Assembly (NCBI GenBank): GCA_016927835.1
Contig: JAFGMA010000094.1
Span: 1-35,485 of the forward strand
Direction of reading: 5' to 3'
Length of the DNA: 35,485 nt
Source: Candidatus Zhuqueibacterota bacterium
Lineage (GTDB): Bacteria > Zhuqueibacterota > Zhuqueibacteria > Thermofontimicrobiales > Sulfurfontimicrobiaceae
Made by a program: the position numbers and the translations under genes. Shown here piece by piece: positions 1 through 6,798 of this stretch. The notes below the pieces were generated by a model. The model was not told the DNA's origin and ran no database searches. It saw nothing but the letters and a program-made list of their open reading frames with translations. How positions within the stretch are numbered: position 1 is the stretch's first letter; each line of letters opens with the position of its first letter.

Positions 1-90
1 AATCCCCTGATGATAAGCACTAAAAGGATTGCACGCCAAAGGCGTACTTTCAGCTTCGGCAAAAAACGCCTCGCAATGACAATAAAAAAA
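1..90. repeat. Dispersed palindromic repeat remnant (GTCATTGCGAG type)
   Basis: Read on the minus strand, the motif GTCATTGCGAGG (bases 69-80) is followed after about 40 bases by GCAATCC (26-32). The interval holds a small GC hairpin, ACGCC-AAA-GGCGT (34-46). This matches from memory the very common interspersed repeat that starts GTCATTGCGAG and ends GCAATC in many bacterial genomes. It lies downstream of the minus-strand deacetylase gene and could help end its transcript. Only one copy is visible here, so the repeat call rests on recognition of the motif. Confidence 0.5.
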
Positions 91-184
91 TGTTCAATTT
101 ATGACCGTTTGCAGTATATTATTTGAAGGAATGAGGAAATATTGGATACGTGTTGAAATGCAAGCGTGACAGAAGCGGAATTGA

Positions 185-1048
185 TCATAGATCGCCGTAG
201 TGTATCAACCGGATTTGTTTGCGTTGGATGGCAGTCTTCAGCTCCTTGCTGAGCAAAATTTCAAGCTCGAGGGGACGTGTGCGGGTGATATAAAATTTTC
301 CTGCATTTGAATCTGCATCGGATGGCATTTCGGGCAGCCCGGGGTGACACATAAATTCATACGTTCCGCCATCCATTTTTTCCAGAAATGGCAGTATCGC
401 ATTCAAATACATTTTACCGGTAATGCTGATCCCGAAGAATGCATCGACATGTCGCACATTTTTGCGACGAATTTTCTTTTTCTGGAGTGTGGAGAACAAA
501 GAGATCAACCAGGCTTTGTAAATTTTAGGATCGAAAAGATTACGAGCAGTCGGCATGGCAAAGGGACGCTCATCCACATAACGTACTTTACCGATGCCAT
601 ATAGCTTTGCCAGTTCAATGACGAGTGGGAAAATGCCCGGCAGCGTGTGCTGATGCTTTTCACTATCGAGATGCGTCGGCTTCAGACCACTTTCAAATAC
701 GGATTCGATTTGCCGGCGATACTCCTGCAGGATGTGTGTTGGTTTGATTTGACGAGAGAAAAATTTTGCGGCAAACGTTGAAATGCTGTTGAAAAACAAG
801 CCATCACGTTGCAGAAGGGAATAAATGTCACGGGGTGGGCTAAGAGGTCTGCCGCGCAAAACATTCAGATGAATACCCACACCCAAATCGGGATGCTGCT
901 TTGCCAACGATACCGCTGCTTGAAAATGCGGCATGTTCGCCATGATGGTAGCGCTGGTGAGAATTCCTTCTCGATGCGCTTTGATGATACCCTGGTTCAC
1001 CGCGTCGGAGTAACCGAAATCATCGGCATTAATTATAAGTCGGCTCAT
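185..1048 (-). CDS. YdjC/ChbG-family carbohydrate deacetylase
   Basis: The protein is about 287 residues when started at the ATG at 1046-1048, which gives the family-typical N-terminus MSRLIINADDFGYS; a longer frame from 1108 adds 20 residues that do not fit the family. Known family: ChbG/YdjC/HpnK enzymes are metal-dependent deacetylases of N-acetylated sugars with an NADDFG metal-binding motif. Visible here are NADDFGYS at 7-14, VGIHLNV near residue 57, a THLDSEKHQH stretch in the middle and MCHPG near the C-terminus, all matching family metal or catalytic segments. The start lies 20 bases inside the end of the upstream GT2 gene, so the two are probably translationally coupled. A role with the glycosyltransferase in glycolipid or glycan modification is inferred. 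HpnK-like hopanoid work is possible, but no hopanoid genes are nearby. Confidence 0.85.
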   Translation of the reverse strand: MSRLIINADDFGYSDAVNQGIIKAHREGILTSATIMANMPHFQAAVSLAKQHPDLGVGIHLNVLRGRPLSPPRDIYSLLQRDGLFFNSISTFAAKFFSRQIKPTHILQEYRRQIESVFESGLKPTHLDSEKHQHTLPGIFPLVIELAKLYGIGKVRYVDERPFAMPTARNLFDPKIYKAWLISLFSTLQKKKIRRKNVRHVDAFFGISITGKMYLNAILPFLEKMDGGTYEFMCHPGLPEMPSDADSNAGKFYITRTRPLELEILLSKELKTAIQRKQIRLIHYGDL

Positions 1049-2015
1049 ACGGCACTCGGCGGGAATTGATGCTGGCAACATGGTAAATGCGGTGATTGGG
1101 TCCTTCATGATAAATGCGTGAATTCGTTTCCGAGATCAATCCAATCGCCAGCAATTGAACAGCCACGATAATACCTAATACACCTAAAATTAAAATTCCA
1201 ATATTATGCTGAATACTAATTTCCTGGAAAAACCATTGATAGCTAACTAACAGGCAGAGCAAAAAGCCGGAAATACCAAATAATGCACCGATTTTGCCGA
1301 AGAATTGCATCGGTCGCGTCATATAGCTGATGACAAATTTCACGGTGAGCAAATCGAATAAAACCTGTATCGTTCGATAAATACCATAATTTGATTTGCC
1401 CTGCTGTCGGTTGATATTTTCGATCGGTATTTCGGCGATCTTGACGCCCATTGGCACGGCTAATGCAGGGATGAACCGATGCAGACCCTGGTACAGGTGA
1501 ATATTTTTGATCACCGATGCGCGATATGCCTTGAATGTGGTGCCAAAATCGCGGAGGTCGATCCCCGATAGCTTTGCCATCAACTTATTGGCAATCATCG
1601 AAGGAAAGCGACGCAGAATAAAGTTATCCACACGCTTCTCACGCCAGCCACTGACGATGTCATACCCTTCCTCGATTTTAGCGATAAATTTTGGAATTTC
1701 TTCCGGGAAATGTTGTAAATCACCATCCATCGAGATGATTATTTCCCCGGACGCGTGATCGAATCCGGCAGCCAATGCCGCTGATTGTCCGAAATTTCTC
1801 CTCAACCGGATGATTTGCAAATGGTCATTCCGTTTATAGATGTCCATTATTTTGGTATAGGTGGAATCCTGGCTGCCATCATCGATAAAGATGATTTCGT
1901 AGCTTCGCCCGGTTTTCAAGAGCGCGTTTGTGAGTCGGTCATATAGCTCTTTAACGCAGCGCTCTTCGTTGTAAAGCGGAACTACGATCGATAGTTGCGG
2001 ATGTTCGTCTTCCAT
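1029..2015 (-). CDS. GT2 glycosyltransferase, DPM1/GtrB/ArnC-like, with two C-terminal membrane helices
   Basis: This 328-residue protein begins with a GT-A fold: SIVVPLYNEE (9-18), FIDDGSQDST for the nucleotide site, FGQSAALAAGFDHASG, then SMDGDLQHFPE carrying the DxD-type motif. After about residue 230 there are two hydrophobic segments, FGKIGALFGISGFLLCLLVSY and IGILILGVLGIIVAVQLLAIG. That arrangement is typical of enzymes that move a sugar from a nucleotide donor to a polyprenyl phosphate at the inner membrane. A GAGGGG ribosome-binding site lies about 10 bases before the ATG. The 3' end overlaps the deacetylase start by 20 bases, so the pair looks like a two-gene operon for a modified lipid-linked sugar. 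The C-terminus is slightly longer than usual. The sugar is not predictable. Confidence 0.9.
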   Translation of the reverse strand: MEDEHPQLSIVVPLYNEERCVKELYDRLTNALLKTGRSYEIIFIDDGSQDSTYTKIMDIYKRNDHLQIIRLRRNFGQSAALAAGFDHASGEIIISMDGDLQHFPEEIPKFIAKIEEGYDIVSGWREKRVDNFILRRFPSMIANKLMAKLSGIDLRDFGTTFKAYRASVIKNIHLYQGLHRFIPALAVPMGVKIAEIPIENINRQQGKSNYGIYRTIQVLFDLLTVKFVISYMTRPMQFFGKIGALFGISGFLLCLLVSYQWFFQEISIQHNIGILILGVLGIIVAVQLLAIGLISETNSRIYHEGPNHRIYHVASINSRRVPYEPTYN

Positions 2016-2433
2016 GCCAATATTACCCCTCGCGTTACAAAAATAAATACGCCAAATATTACAATGCTATTGATCGCTGCTTTTAACGAAATAATAATTA
2101 TTTTTTAATCATAAATTGGCAATTATAATGCCATATACGAAATGAAAATTTTATGAGCCTTGAGAGATGAACTTGCATCACGCAGCTAAGCCGCATTGGC
2201 ATAAGAGCCGACAGCCGACCAGGATTTTAGATTATTCATTGAAAAATCAAGAATTGATCGAGGTCAAGCATAATCGTTAAGCAGCCATGCAGAGGATTCA
2301 GTGAAAAGCAGAAGGCAATGCGTTACAGGTAGTGTAAATTCAGGGATATGGGAGTGTATCATTTATTTACATCGTTTTACGCCGATACAGATCAGCGTGA
2401 GTACAATCGGTTTTTGGGGCTGCAAACGTGAGT
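2016..2433. other. Intergenic, no gene seen
   Basis: This stretch of about 420 bases lies between two minus-strand genes and is AT-rich next to the glycosyltransferase start. An ATTATAAT sequence near 2125 could supply a -10 element for the minus-strand operon, but no convincing -35 sits at the right distance. I see no coding frame, terminator or repeat. Confidence 0.5.
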
Positions 2434-3324
2434 CTACCTGGTGATTGTTTTCGATTCTGCATAAAGTACCAGCCCGACACCGCATAAAATAATTAAACCA
2501 CCAATGGCTTTCATCAGGCTCACCATCTCGCCCAAAATAACAAATGCCAAAATTGAAGCGCCAATAGGTTCGGCTAAGAGTATCACCGACACCGCTGTTG
2601 CAGATATGTATTTCAGCGCCCAGTTGAAACTGGTATGACCGATAATCTGCGGGAAGATAGCAATGGCGATGAGCAGCAAATACTCGTGCGCATTATATCC
2701 CAGTACTGGTAATCGGTTGAGGATGACAATGCCAGCCAGCATCATCGCCGAGATTGAATAAACTACGGTTACATACTGGAACGTATCCACAGTGGCTCTC
2801 AATTTTCGCCCGGCAAGCACATAACCCGCAGCTCCCACAGCACCGCCAACAGCCAGCAGATTACCGAAGAGCGAATTTTCATCGAGTGAAAAATCGTGGA
2901 AGCCGATGAGCAATCCCCCCAAAAGCACAATCGCTATGCCCGGAATGGCTAGCAATGGCGGGCGCTCTGCCAAAAACAAAAAGCTGCCCAACGCGACGAA
3001 TATGGGTGCACTCTGCACCAGAACAACCGAGCTTGCCACCGAGGTGAATTTCAATGATGTAATCCATGAAATGAAGTGGATTGTCAAAAATATACCGGAT
3101 AAAATAGCGATCCTGCGTTGCTCCCTGGTGAACCGCGACCACGACGGACCCAATTTGAGTCGCGTGAATACACAAAAAAATATCGCTGCGATACCGAGTC
3201 GGTACATGGCAATCACAGCGGAAGGGGCGCTGCAGAGTTTTATGAGAACTGATGCCATCGAGACCGTGACAAGTCCGGAGCTGAGAACGATTGCGAGTTT
3301 GAGCCTGTCGGTTGTTTTATCCAT
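2434..3324 (-). CDS. EamA/DMT-family permease
   Basis: This 296-residue protein is almost entirely hydrophobic, with about ten predicted transmembrane segments arranged as two EamA repeats (roughly 10-140 and 150-290). Family-typical pieces are MYRLGIAAIFF in the first half, SWITSLKFTSVASSVVLVQSAPIFVALGSFLF-like packing of helices 3-4 with the AERP loop after helix 4, and ALKYISATAVSVILLAEPIGASI in the second half. Known family: drug/metabolite transporters moving amino acids, nucleosides or other small metabolites across the inner membrane. It is a single gene, separated from the downstream glycosyltransferase by about 420 bases. The substrate cannot be told from sequence. Confidence 0.88.
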   Translation of the reverse strand: MDKTTDRLKLAIVLSSGLVTVSMASVLIKLCSAPSAVIAMYRLGIAAIFFCVFTRLKLGPSWSRFTREQRRIAILSGIFLTIHFISWITSLKFTSVASSVVLVQSAPIFVALGSFLFLAERPPLLAIPGIAIVLLGGLLIGFHDFSLDENSLFGNLLAVGGAVGAAGYVLAGRKLRATVDTFQYVTVVYSISAMMLAGIVILNRLPVLGYNAHEYLLLIAIAIFPQIIGHTSFNWALKYISATAVSVILLAEPIGASILAFVILGEMVSLMKAIGGLIILCGVGLVLYAESKTITR

Positions 3325-3646
3325 TTCGTGATTGGTATCGCGGTTAAATGCGACTGAAAATGCTCTTATTAAATGATTTTCTGAAACCCATTGGATTGGA
3401 ATACAAGATTCGGCAAGATACAGAAATTCAAGGGCAAAAGCAAGGAAAAGTGAGCGTGTTCTTTTAATCCCTCAGTGACTGGTTCCCAAACTATCTCCGG
3501 TTTGGGAATCCACGAGGCAACGCAAAACATGAAAAGCACCAATGACTGATCCATTATCTTTCAACTAAATTATTGCTTGATATTCGAAGAATCATTTGTT
3601 ATATTTCTGTCAATTATCCGGAAATGAGAGTAAACAAGGATTATGA
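3325..3646. other. Divergent intergenic region between permease and ECF operon
   Basis: This region of about 320 bases separates the minus-strand permease from the plus-strand ECF transporter, so promoters of both should lie here, although none is clear. It carries a copy of the dispersed repeat at 3464-3556, including the inverted repeat TTCCCAAAC/GTTTGGGAA (3483-3491 and 3500-3508). I looked for thiamine (TPP) and cobalamin riboswitch hallmarks before the S-component gene and did not find them. AAGGA about seven bases before 3647 is the likely ribosome-binding site of the first ECF gene. Confidence 0.5.
3464..3556. repeat. Dispersed repeat, copy A, with GTTTGGGAA palindrome
   Basis: Bases 3498-3556 match bases 9428-9486 at about 48 of 59 positions by hand alignment without gaps, and weaker similarity extends left to about 3464 and 9398. 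Copy A keeps an inverted repeat, TTCCCAAAC-N8-GTTTGGGAA. In copy B the left arm has drifted. Both copies are intergenic. GTTTGGGAA-containing interspersed palindromes are, from memory, common in many environmental bacterial genomes. Confidence 0.7.
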
Positions 3647-4192
3647 ATGCTGAATAGAATATCCACGATGGACGCGATGTTCATTGCGCTCATGGCTGCC
3701 TGCGGCGTTGCACTGAAACCGGTTGTCGGAATCGCGGCTCGATTCATCGGATCGGCGCTGGTGATGCCGGGCGGGATTGTCGCCGGTGCTGTGTACATGC
3801 TTTTGCCCATGCTTGCACTTTTAGTGGTTCAGCGATTCGGGGCAGCATTCATGGTGGGATTCATGGAAGCAATCATCGTAATCGTCACCGGATCCTACGG
3901 TTCCCATGGCATTATGTCGCTCATTACCTACACGACGCCGTGCCTGGTTATCGAATTAGTGTATTTTGCCATCAGTAAAATTCGGTACCGTTGGCTTTTA
4001 TTTCTTCCCACCGGAGCGGGAAATATGGCTGGGACCGCACTGATAGGTATATTCTTCATGCGTTTGCCACTCATTCCGTTACTCATCAGCCTTGTCCCCG
4101 CGTTTGTTTTCGGCGGATTGGGTGGCATATTCGCCAGCAGGATTTATGATCTTTTAATCAAATCGTTCCCGCAATTTGAAAAGAGCTTTTGA
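3647..4192 (+). CDS. ECF transporter S component (substrate-binding membrane subunit)
   Basis: This 181-residue, highly hydrophobic protein has five or six membrane segments and no periplasmic-binding domain. The pattern MFIALMAACGVALKPVVG, then MPGGIVAGAVYMLLPML, then GSYGSHGIMSLITY resembles ECF S components of the YkoE/ThiW-like kind. Known role: S components capture a vitamin or vitamin precursor and dock on an EcfT-EcfA-EcfA' module. The gene heads an S-A-A'-T operon (3647-6476), the same gene order as ykoEDC, whose YkoD carries two fused ATPase domains; that system imports a thiamine precursor. The thiamine-type substrate is only suggested by gene order, and no riboswitch supports it. 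AAGGA precedes the ATG by about seven bases. The function call is firm and the substrate open. Confidence 0.78.
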   Translation: MLNRISTMDAMFIALMAACGVALKPVVGIAARFIGSALVMPGGIVAGAVYMLLPMLALLVVQRFGAAFMVGFMEAIIVIVTGSYGSHGIMSLITYTTPCLVIELVYFAISKIRYRWLLFLPTGAGNMAGTALIGIFFMRLPLIPLLISLVPAFVFGGLGGIFASRIYDLLIKSFPQFEKSF

Positions 4193-4234
4193 AGAGCGGT
4201 TGAATGCGATCCGATTTTTTGACAACTTCCACTC

Positions 4235-4939
4235 ATGAGGGTCTTGCTTCTGCTCGAAATCCAGAATTTGACATTTACTTGGCAAGCCTGTCAGCGAACT
4301 GAACCACTTTTCAGAAATGTTGATGTGCAATTGCGGTGCGGCGACATGGTTATATTGCAGGGCGATAACGGCAGTGGCAAAACAACCCTGCTGCACCTCA
4401 TCGCAGGCATGATTCCGCATTTCATCCGCGGATCTCAACTCGAAGGAGATATCCTTCTCTGGGGGCGATCCATCGCGAAAATCTCACCCAGGCATTTCTT
4501 TCCTCGAATTGGATTTATTCCAGGAACCGAAATCGATCTTTTTTTATTGAATCGCACCCTGGCTGAGGAATCTATGCTGATTCAGGCGATTCTGAAATGC
4601 GACTGTTCGGTGCTCGAAAACCGGAAGGATGAATTGGCGGAGCAATTTCCGGAGATCACCAGGCTCTGGGATCAGCAGTTCAACCAGATGACACTGTACC
4701 AAAAACGCCAGGCACTGCTGTGGATTTATTTTTTGCAGGGCGCCCGGTTTTTTCTGATCGATGAAATTTTCGATTCATTTTCACCCGAACAATGCCGGCA
4801 GTGGATGCAATTTCTGGATTCGAGGATTGCCGGGGGTTGCGGCGCTATTTTTGTGAGTCATCGCCCGGGATTTCCGAAATGTACTGCATGGGAATTGAGA
4901 GAGAATGCGTTGCAAGTTGAAGATAGTAAATCGGGATAA
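4235..4939 (+). CDS. ecfA: ECF transporter ATPase 1 (intact Walker motifs, degenerate signature)
   Basis: This 234-residue ABC ATPase should power the ECF importer at the cytoplasmic face. Visible motifs are Walker A GDNGSGKTT (43-51), Walker B FFLIDEIF (172-179) with both acidic residues, and the switch histidine in FVSHR (H209). The expected LSGGQ signature before Walker B is replaced by TLYQK (153-157). The Q-loop region reads GFIPGTE (93-99), with proline where glutamine is expected. Its partner at 4978 shows the reverse pattern, so the two should build one complete ATP site between them. The start at 4235 is the first ATG; a TTG nine bases later is possible. The gene follows the S component after 42 bases and precedes the partner by 38. 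Confidence 0.85.
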   Translation: MRVLLLLEIQNLTFTWQACQRTEPLFRNVDVQLRCGDMVILQGDNGSGKTTLLHLIAGMIPHFIRGSQLEGDILLWGRSIAKISPRHFFPRIGFIPGTEIDLFLLNRTLAEESMLIQAILKCDCSVLENRKDELAEQFPEITRLWDQQFNQMTLYQKRQALLWIYFLQGARFFLIDEIFDSFSPEQCRQWMQFLDSRIAGGCGAIFVSHRPGFPKCTAWELRENALQVEDSKSG

Positions 4940-4977
4940 CTGTTTGAATTTTATGCTGATTTTACCCGAATGAAAGT

Positions 4978-5751
4978 ATGTTGAAAAGTTTTTACCAAAC
5001 ACCCTGGCAAAAGTTGCGAGGCATAGTAGCAAACTTGTATCACCGAAGAAACGTTCACGTTATGACGCTTATAAAATTTCTCAATAAACATTTTCCGGCA
5101 GGTCAGCAGTACCTTATCCAACAACGCTATCCAGGTGAAATTGACCACTTTATCATTAATCGAGTTTACAATCCTGACGGGAGATGGCATTCTGTTTCGG
5201 GTACTCAAGAGGCGGATGCGGATTTACCGGCAGTGGGGCGCCGATTAGGGTGGATTCCGAATGAGATACCGGTGGTTTTCTTCAGCGATTCAATCGAGCA
5301 GGAAATCGCCAATGCGGTGGCATCGCCACGAAACCAGGCGAGTGGGGGGAAGGCTGAATTGGAGCGTGCGCAGCAGTTGATGGTGGAAGTCGGCATTGCC
5401 GATTTGCAGCGGCGTAATCCGTTTTCACTATCTGTCGGTGAAACCAAAATTGTCTGGTTTCTCTGTCAGTGGGCGAAATCACCCGATTATCTCATTTCGG
5501 GTAATTTACCAAATCATTTGTCCCCAATGCGATTAGAGCGGCTCATACAGTTCATTCAGCATGTGCAATACAATGCCACCGATTTGAAGAGCATTAAAGC
5601 GCCGACAATCTTGTTGGGATTTTCAACGCCCGAAGAAAACTGGATCGAGCGCTTTATGCAAACCGATGGCAAGCAGCAGATCAAAAAAGTGTGGTTTCCC
5701 TTTGAGGAAACGAGTAAAAATTTAGCTGAGAGCGGTTGCGAATACCCGTGA
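4978..5751 (+). CDS. ECF transporter ATPase 2 homologue (intact signature, Walker A/B lost)
   Basis: This 257-residue protein aligns by eye with EcfA ATPases but has lost nucleotide-binding residues. Where Walker A belongs (about 47-58) it reads LIQQRYPGEIDHF, without the GxGK[ST] core. Where Walker B belongs it reads PDYLISGNLP (169-178), without the Asp-Glu pair. The switch-histidine position reads LLGFSTP. The signature survives as LSVGETK (151-157), and the GWIPNE segment (91-96) mirrors the partner's altered Q-loop. The frame is open throughout and the ends are syntenic, so decay of a pseudogene seems less likely than specialisation as the signature-donating half of a heterodimer. Its TGA stop overlaps the GTG start of ecfT. 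It could be catalytically inert but structurally required, as in asymmetric ABC transporters. Confidence 0.78.
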   Translation: MLKSFYQTPWQKLRGIVANLYHRRNVHVMTLIKFLNKHFPAGQQYLIQQRYPGEIDHFIINRVYNPDGRWHSVSGTQEADADLPAVGRRLGWIPNEIPVVFFSDSIEQEIANAVASPRNQASGGKAELERAQQLMVEVGIADLQRRNPFSLSVGETKIVWFLCQWAKSPDYLISGNLPNHLSPMRLERLIQFIQHVQYNATDLKSIKAPTILLGFSTPEENWIERFMQTDGKQQIKKVWFPFEETSKNLAESGCEYP

Positions 5752-6476
5752 GTGAGAATCATCCGCATATCCTGACTTTATTTATCATAAGCATTTCAGC
5801 GAGCTTCTGGGCGATTTTTTCTGCCAAATTTTTAATGCCTGTTGCATGGCTCGTTTTTTTATTTATCCTGCTTTTTTTTTCTCATTCCCAGGGACATCGG
5901 CGTTTTCTGTATCAGGTGGCTCGTATCGCCATATTATTGCTTTTCGTTTCATTAATCCAGGTTATTTTTCGACGGGAAGGCGACGTTCTGCTGGCTGTGG
6001 ATTCATTTCCTTTGATTTTTTCGGAGGGCGCCAGGGAAGCTGTTTTACTTTGGATTCGGTTCATGATCATCTTCGAGATGGCACAGCTTTTTGCACTTGT
6101 TTCCGGTTTCGAATTTTTATCATTTTGCAATTCTGTGGGATTATCTCTCAACCTGAGCATGCTGCTGCTCGTTACGTTTCAGTTGATGCCCCGCGTCTGG
6201 GCAGAAGCAAAGCGAGCATGGTGGTTCCTGCGGTTCAGGGGATTGTCGTTCGGCAGTTTGCCCTTCAAACAAAAAGTAGTCGCCCTCAGGCAATTGGTGT
6301 TCGCAATATTGATGCGAAGTATCCAATACATCCCGCACGCTTCACTCGCATTGGAATTAAGGGGATACGGGCATGCCGAATGCGGCAAGCTTCAACAGCC
6401 ATATCCATTCAGAATGAAGGATTTTATATTGACCGGTCTGGCTGTGGGTGTAAATCTGGCTGGATTGATTTATTAA
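5748..6476 (+). CDS. ecfT: ECF transporter T component (EcfT)
   Basis: This is the membrane scaffold that couples the ATPase pair to the S component. The roughly 242-residue product has four or five membrane segments followed by a cytoplasmic helical region. That region carries two Arg-Gly motifs characteristic of EcfT coupling helices, RFRGLSFG and ALELRGYG, both in the second half. I chose the GTG at 5748 because it forms a GTGA overlap with the stop of the second ATPase, which implies translational coupling; an in-frame TTG at 5736 would only add four residues. It ends the S-A-A'-T operon. The next 322 bases hold no gene. Confidence 0.85.
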   Translation: MSENHPHILTLFIISISASFWAIFSAKFLMPVAWLVFLFILLFFSHSQGHRRFLYQVARIAILLLFVSLIQVIFRREGDVLLAVDSFPLIFSEGAREAVLLWIRFMIIFEMAQLFALVSGFEFLSFCNSVGLSLNLSMLLLVTFQLMPRVWAEAKRAWWFLRFRGLSFGSLPFKQKVVALRQLVFAILMRSIQYIPHASLALELRGYGHAECGKLQQPYPFRMKDFILTGLAVGVNLAGLIY

Positions 6477-6798
6477 TCGATGAAAGGTGGTGATGGCGTT
6501 TTCATAAAAGTATGCAGACAAAAATGGGCGTTATTCAATTTGTTTGATTTGGAAATGCACCAATTCCAATTTCACCAATACAATCATACTTTCGATGATT
6601 CAATAGAACAGGTAAAATTTTCGCGTCACGGTTAATTTGAATTCAAAGATGATATCACATCATAAGACCTGAGTCAGATTTAGCACGGATAACGATTTCA
6701 ACAAAGCGTTTTTGGTTTGGATGTTCATAGCAAGTGACGGTTGATGTTCTAACGGATTTTGTTCTCTACCAGGTACAATTTAAAGACGGAGGGAGAAA
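6477..6798. other. Intergenic, presumed promoter region of the GMC oxidoreductase
   Basis: These 322 bases contain no coding frame. A strong GGAGGGAG ribosome-binding site sits just before the ATG at 6799. A TACAAT sequence near 6774 is too close to the start to be convincing without a -35. No terminator hairpin was seen after ecfT. Confidence 0.5.

Noticed and set aside
3369-3554. A 61-codon minus-strand frame that looks protein-like
   Set aside because: Half of it is the dispersed repeat at 3464-3556; the related copy at 9.4 kb reads in a different way, so the frame is a by-product of the repeat.
3325-3646. Riboswitch (TPP or cobalamin) before the ECF S-component gene
   Set aside because: I searched by eye for the CUGAGA and ACCUGAUCUGG-type TPP segments and the B12 box and found none.
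4978-5751. ATPase 2 as a pseudogene
   Set aside because: The frame is open over 257 codons, the signature is preserved, and its stop is coupled to the ecfT start; the losses are complementary to those of its partner.
5846-6493. A 215-codon frame overlapping ecfT in another frame
   Set aside because: Its composition shows no family features, and the frame of ecfT has clear membrane helices and Arg-Gly motifs and is coupled to the upstream gene.
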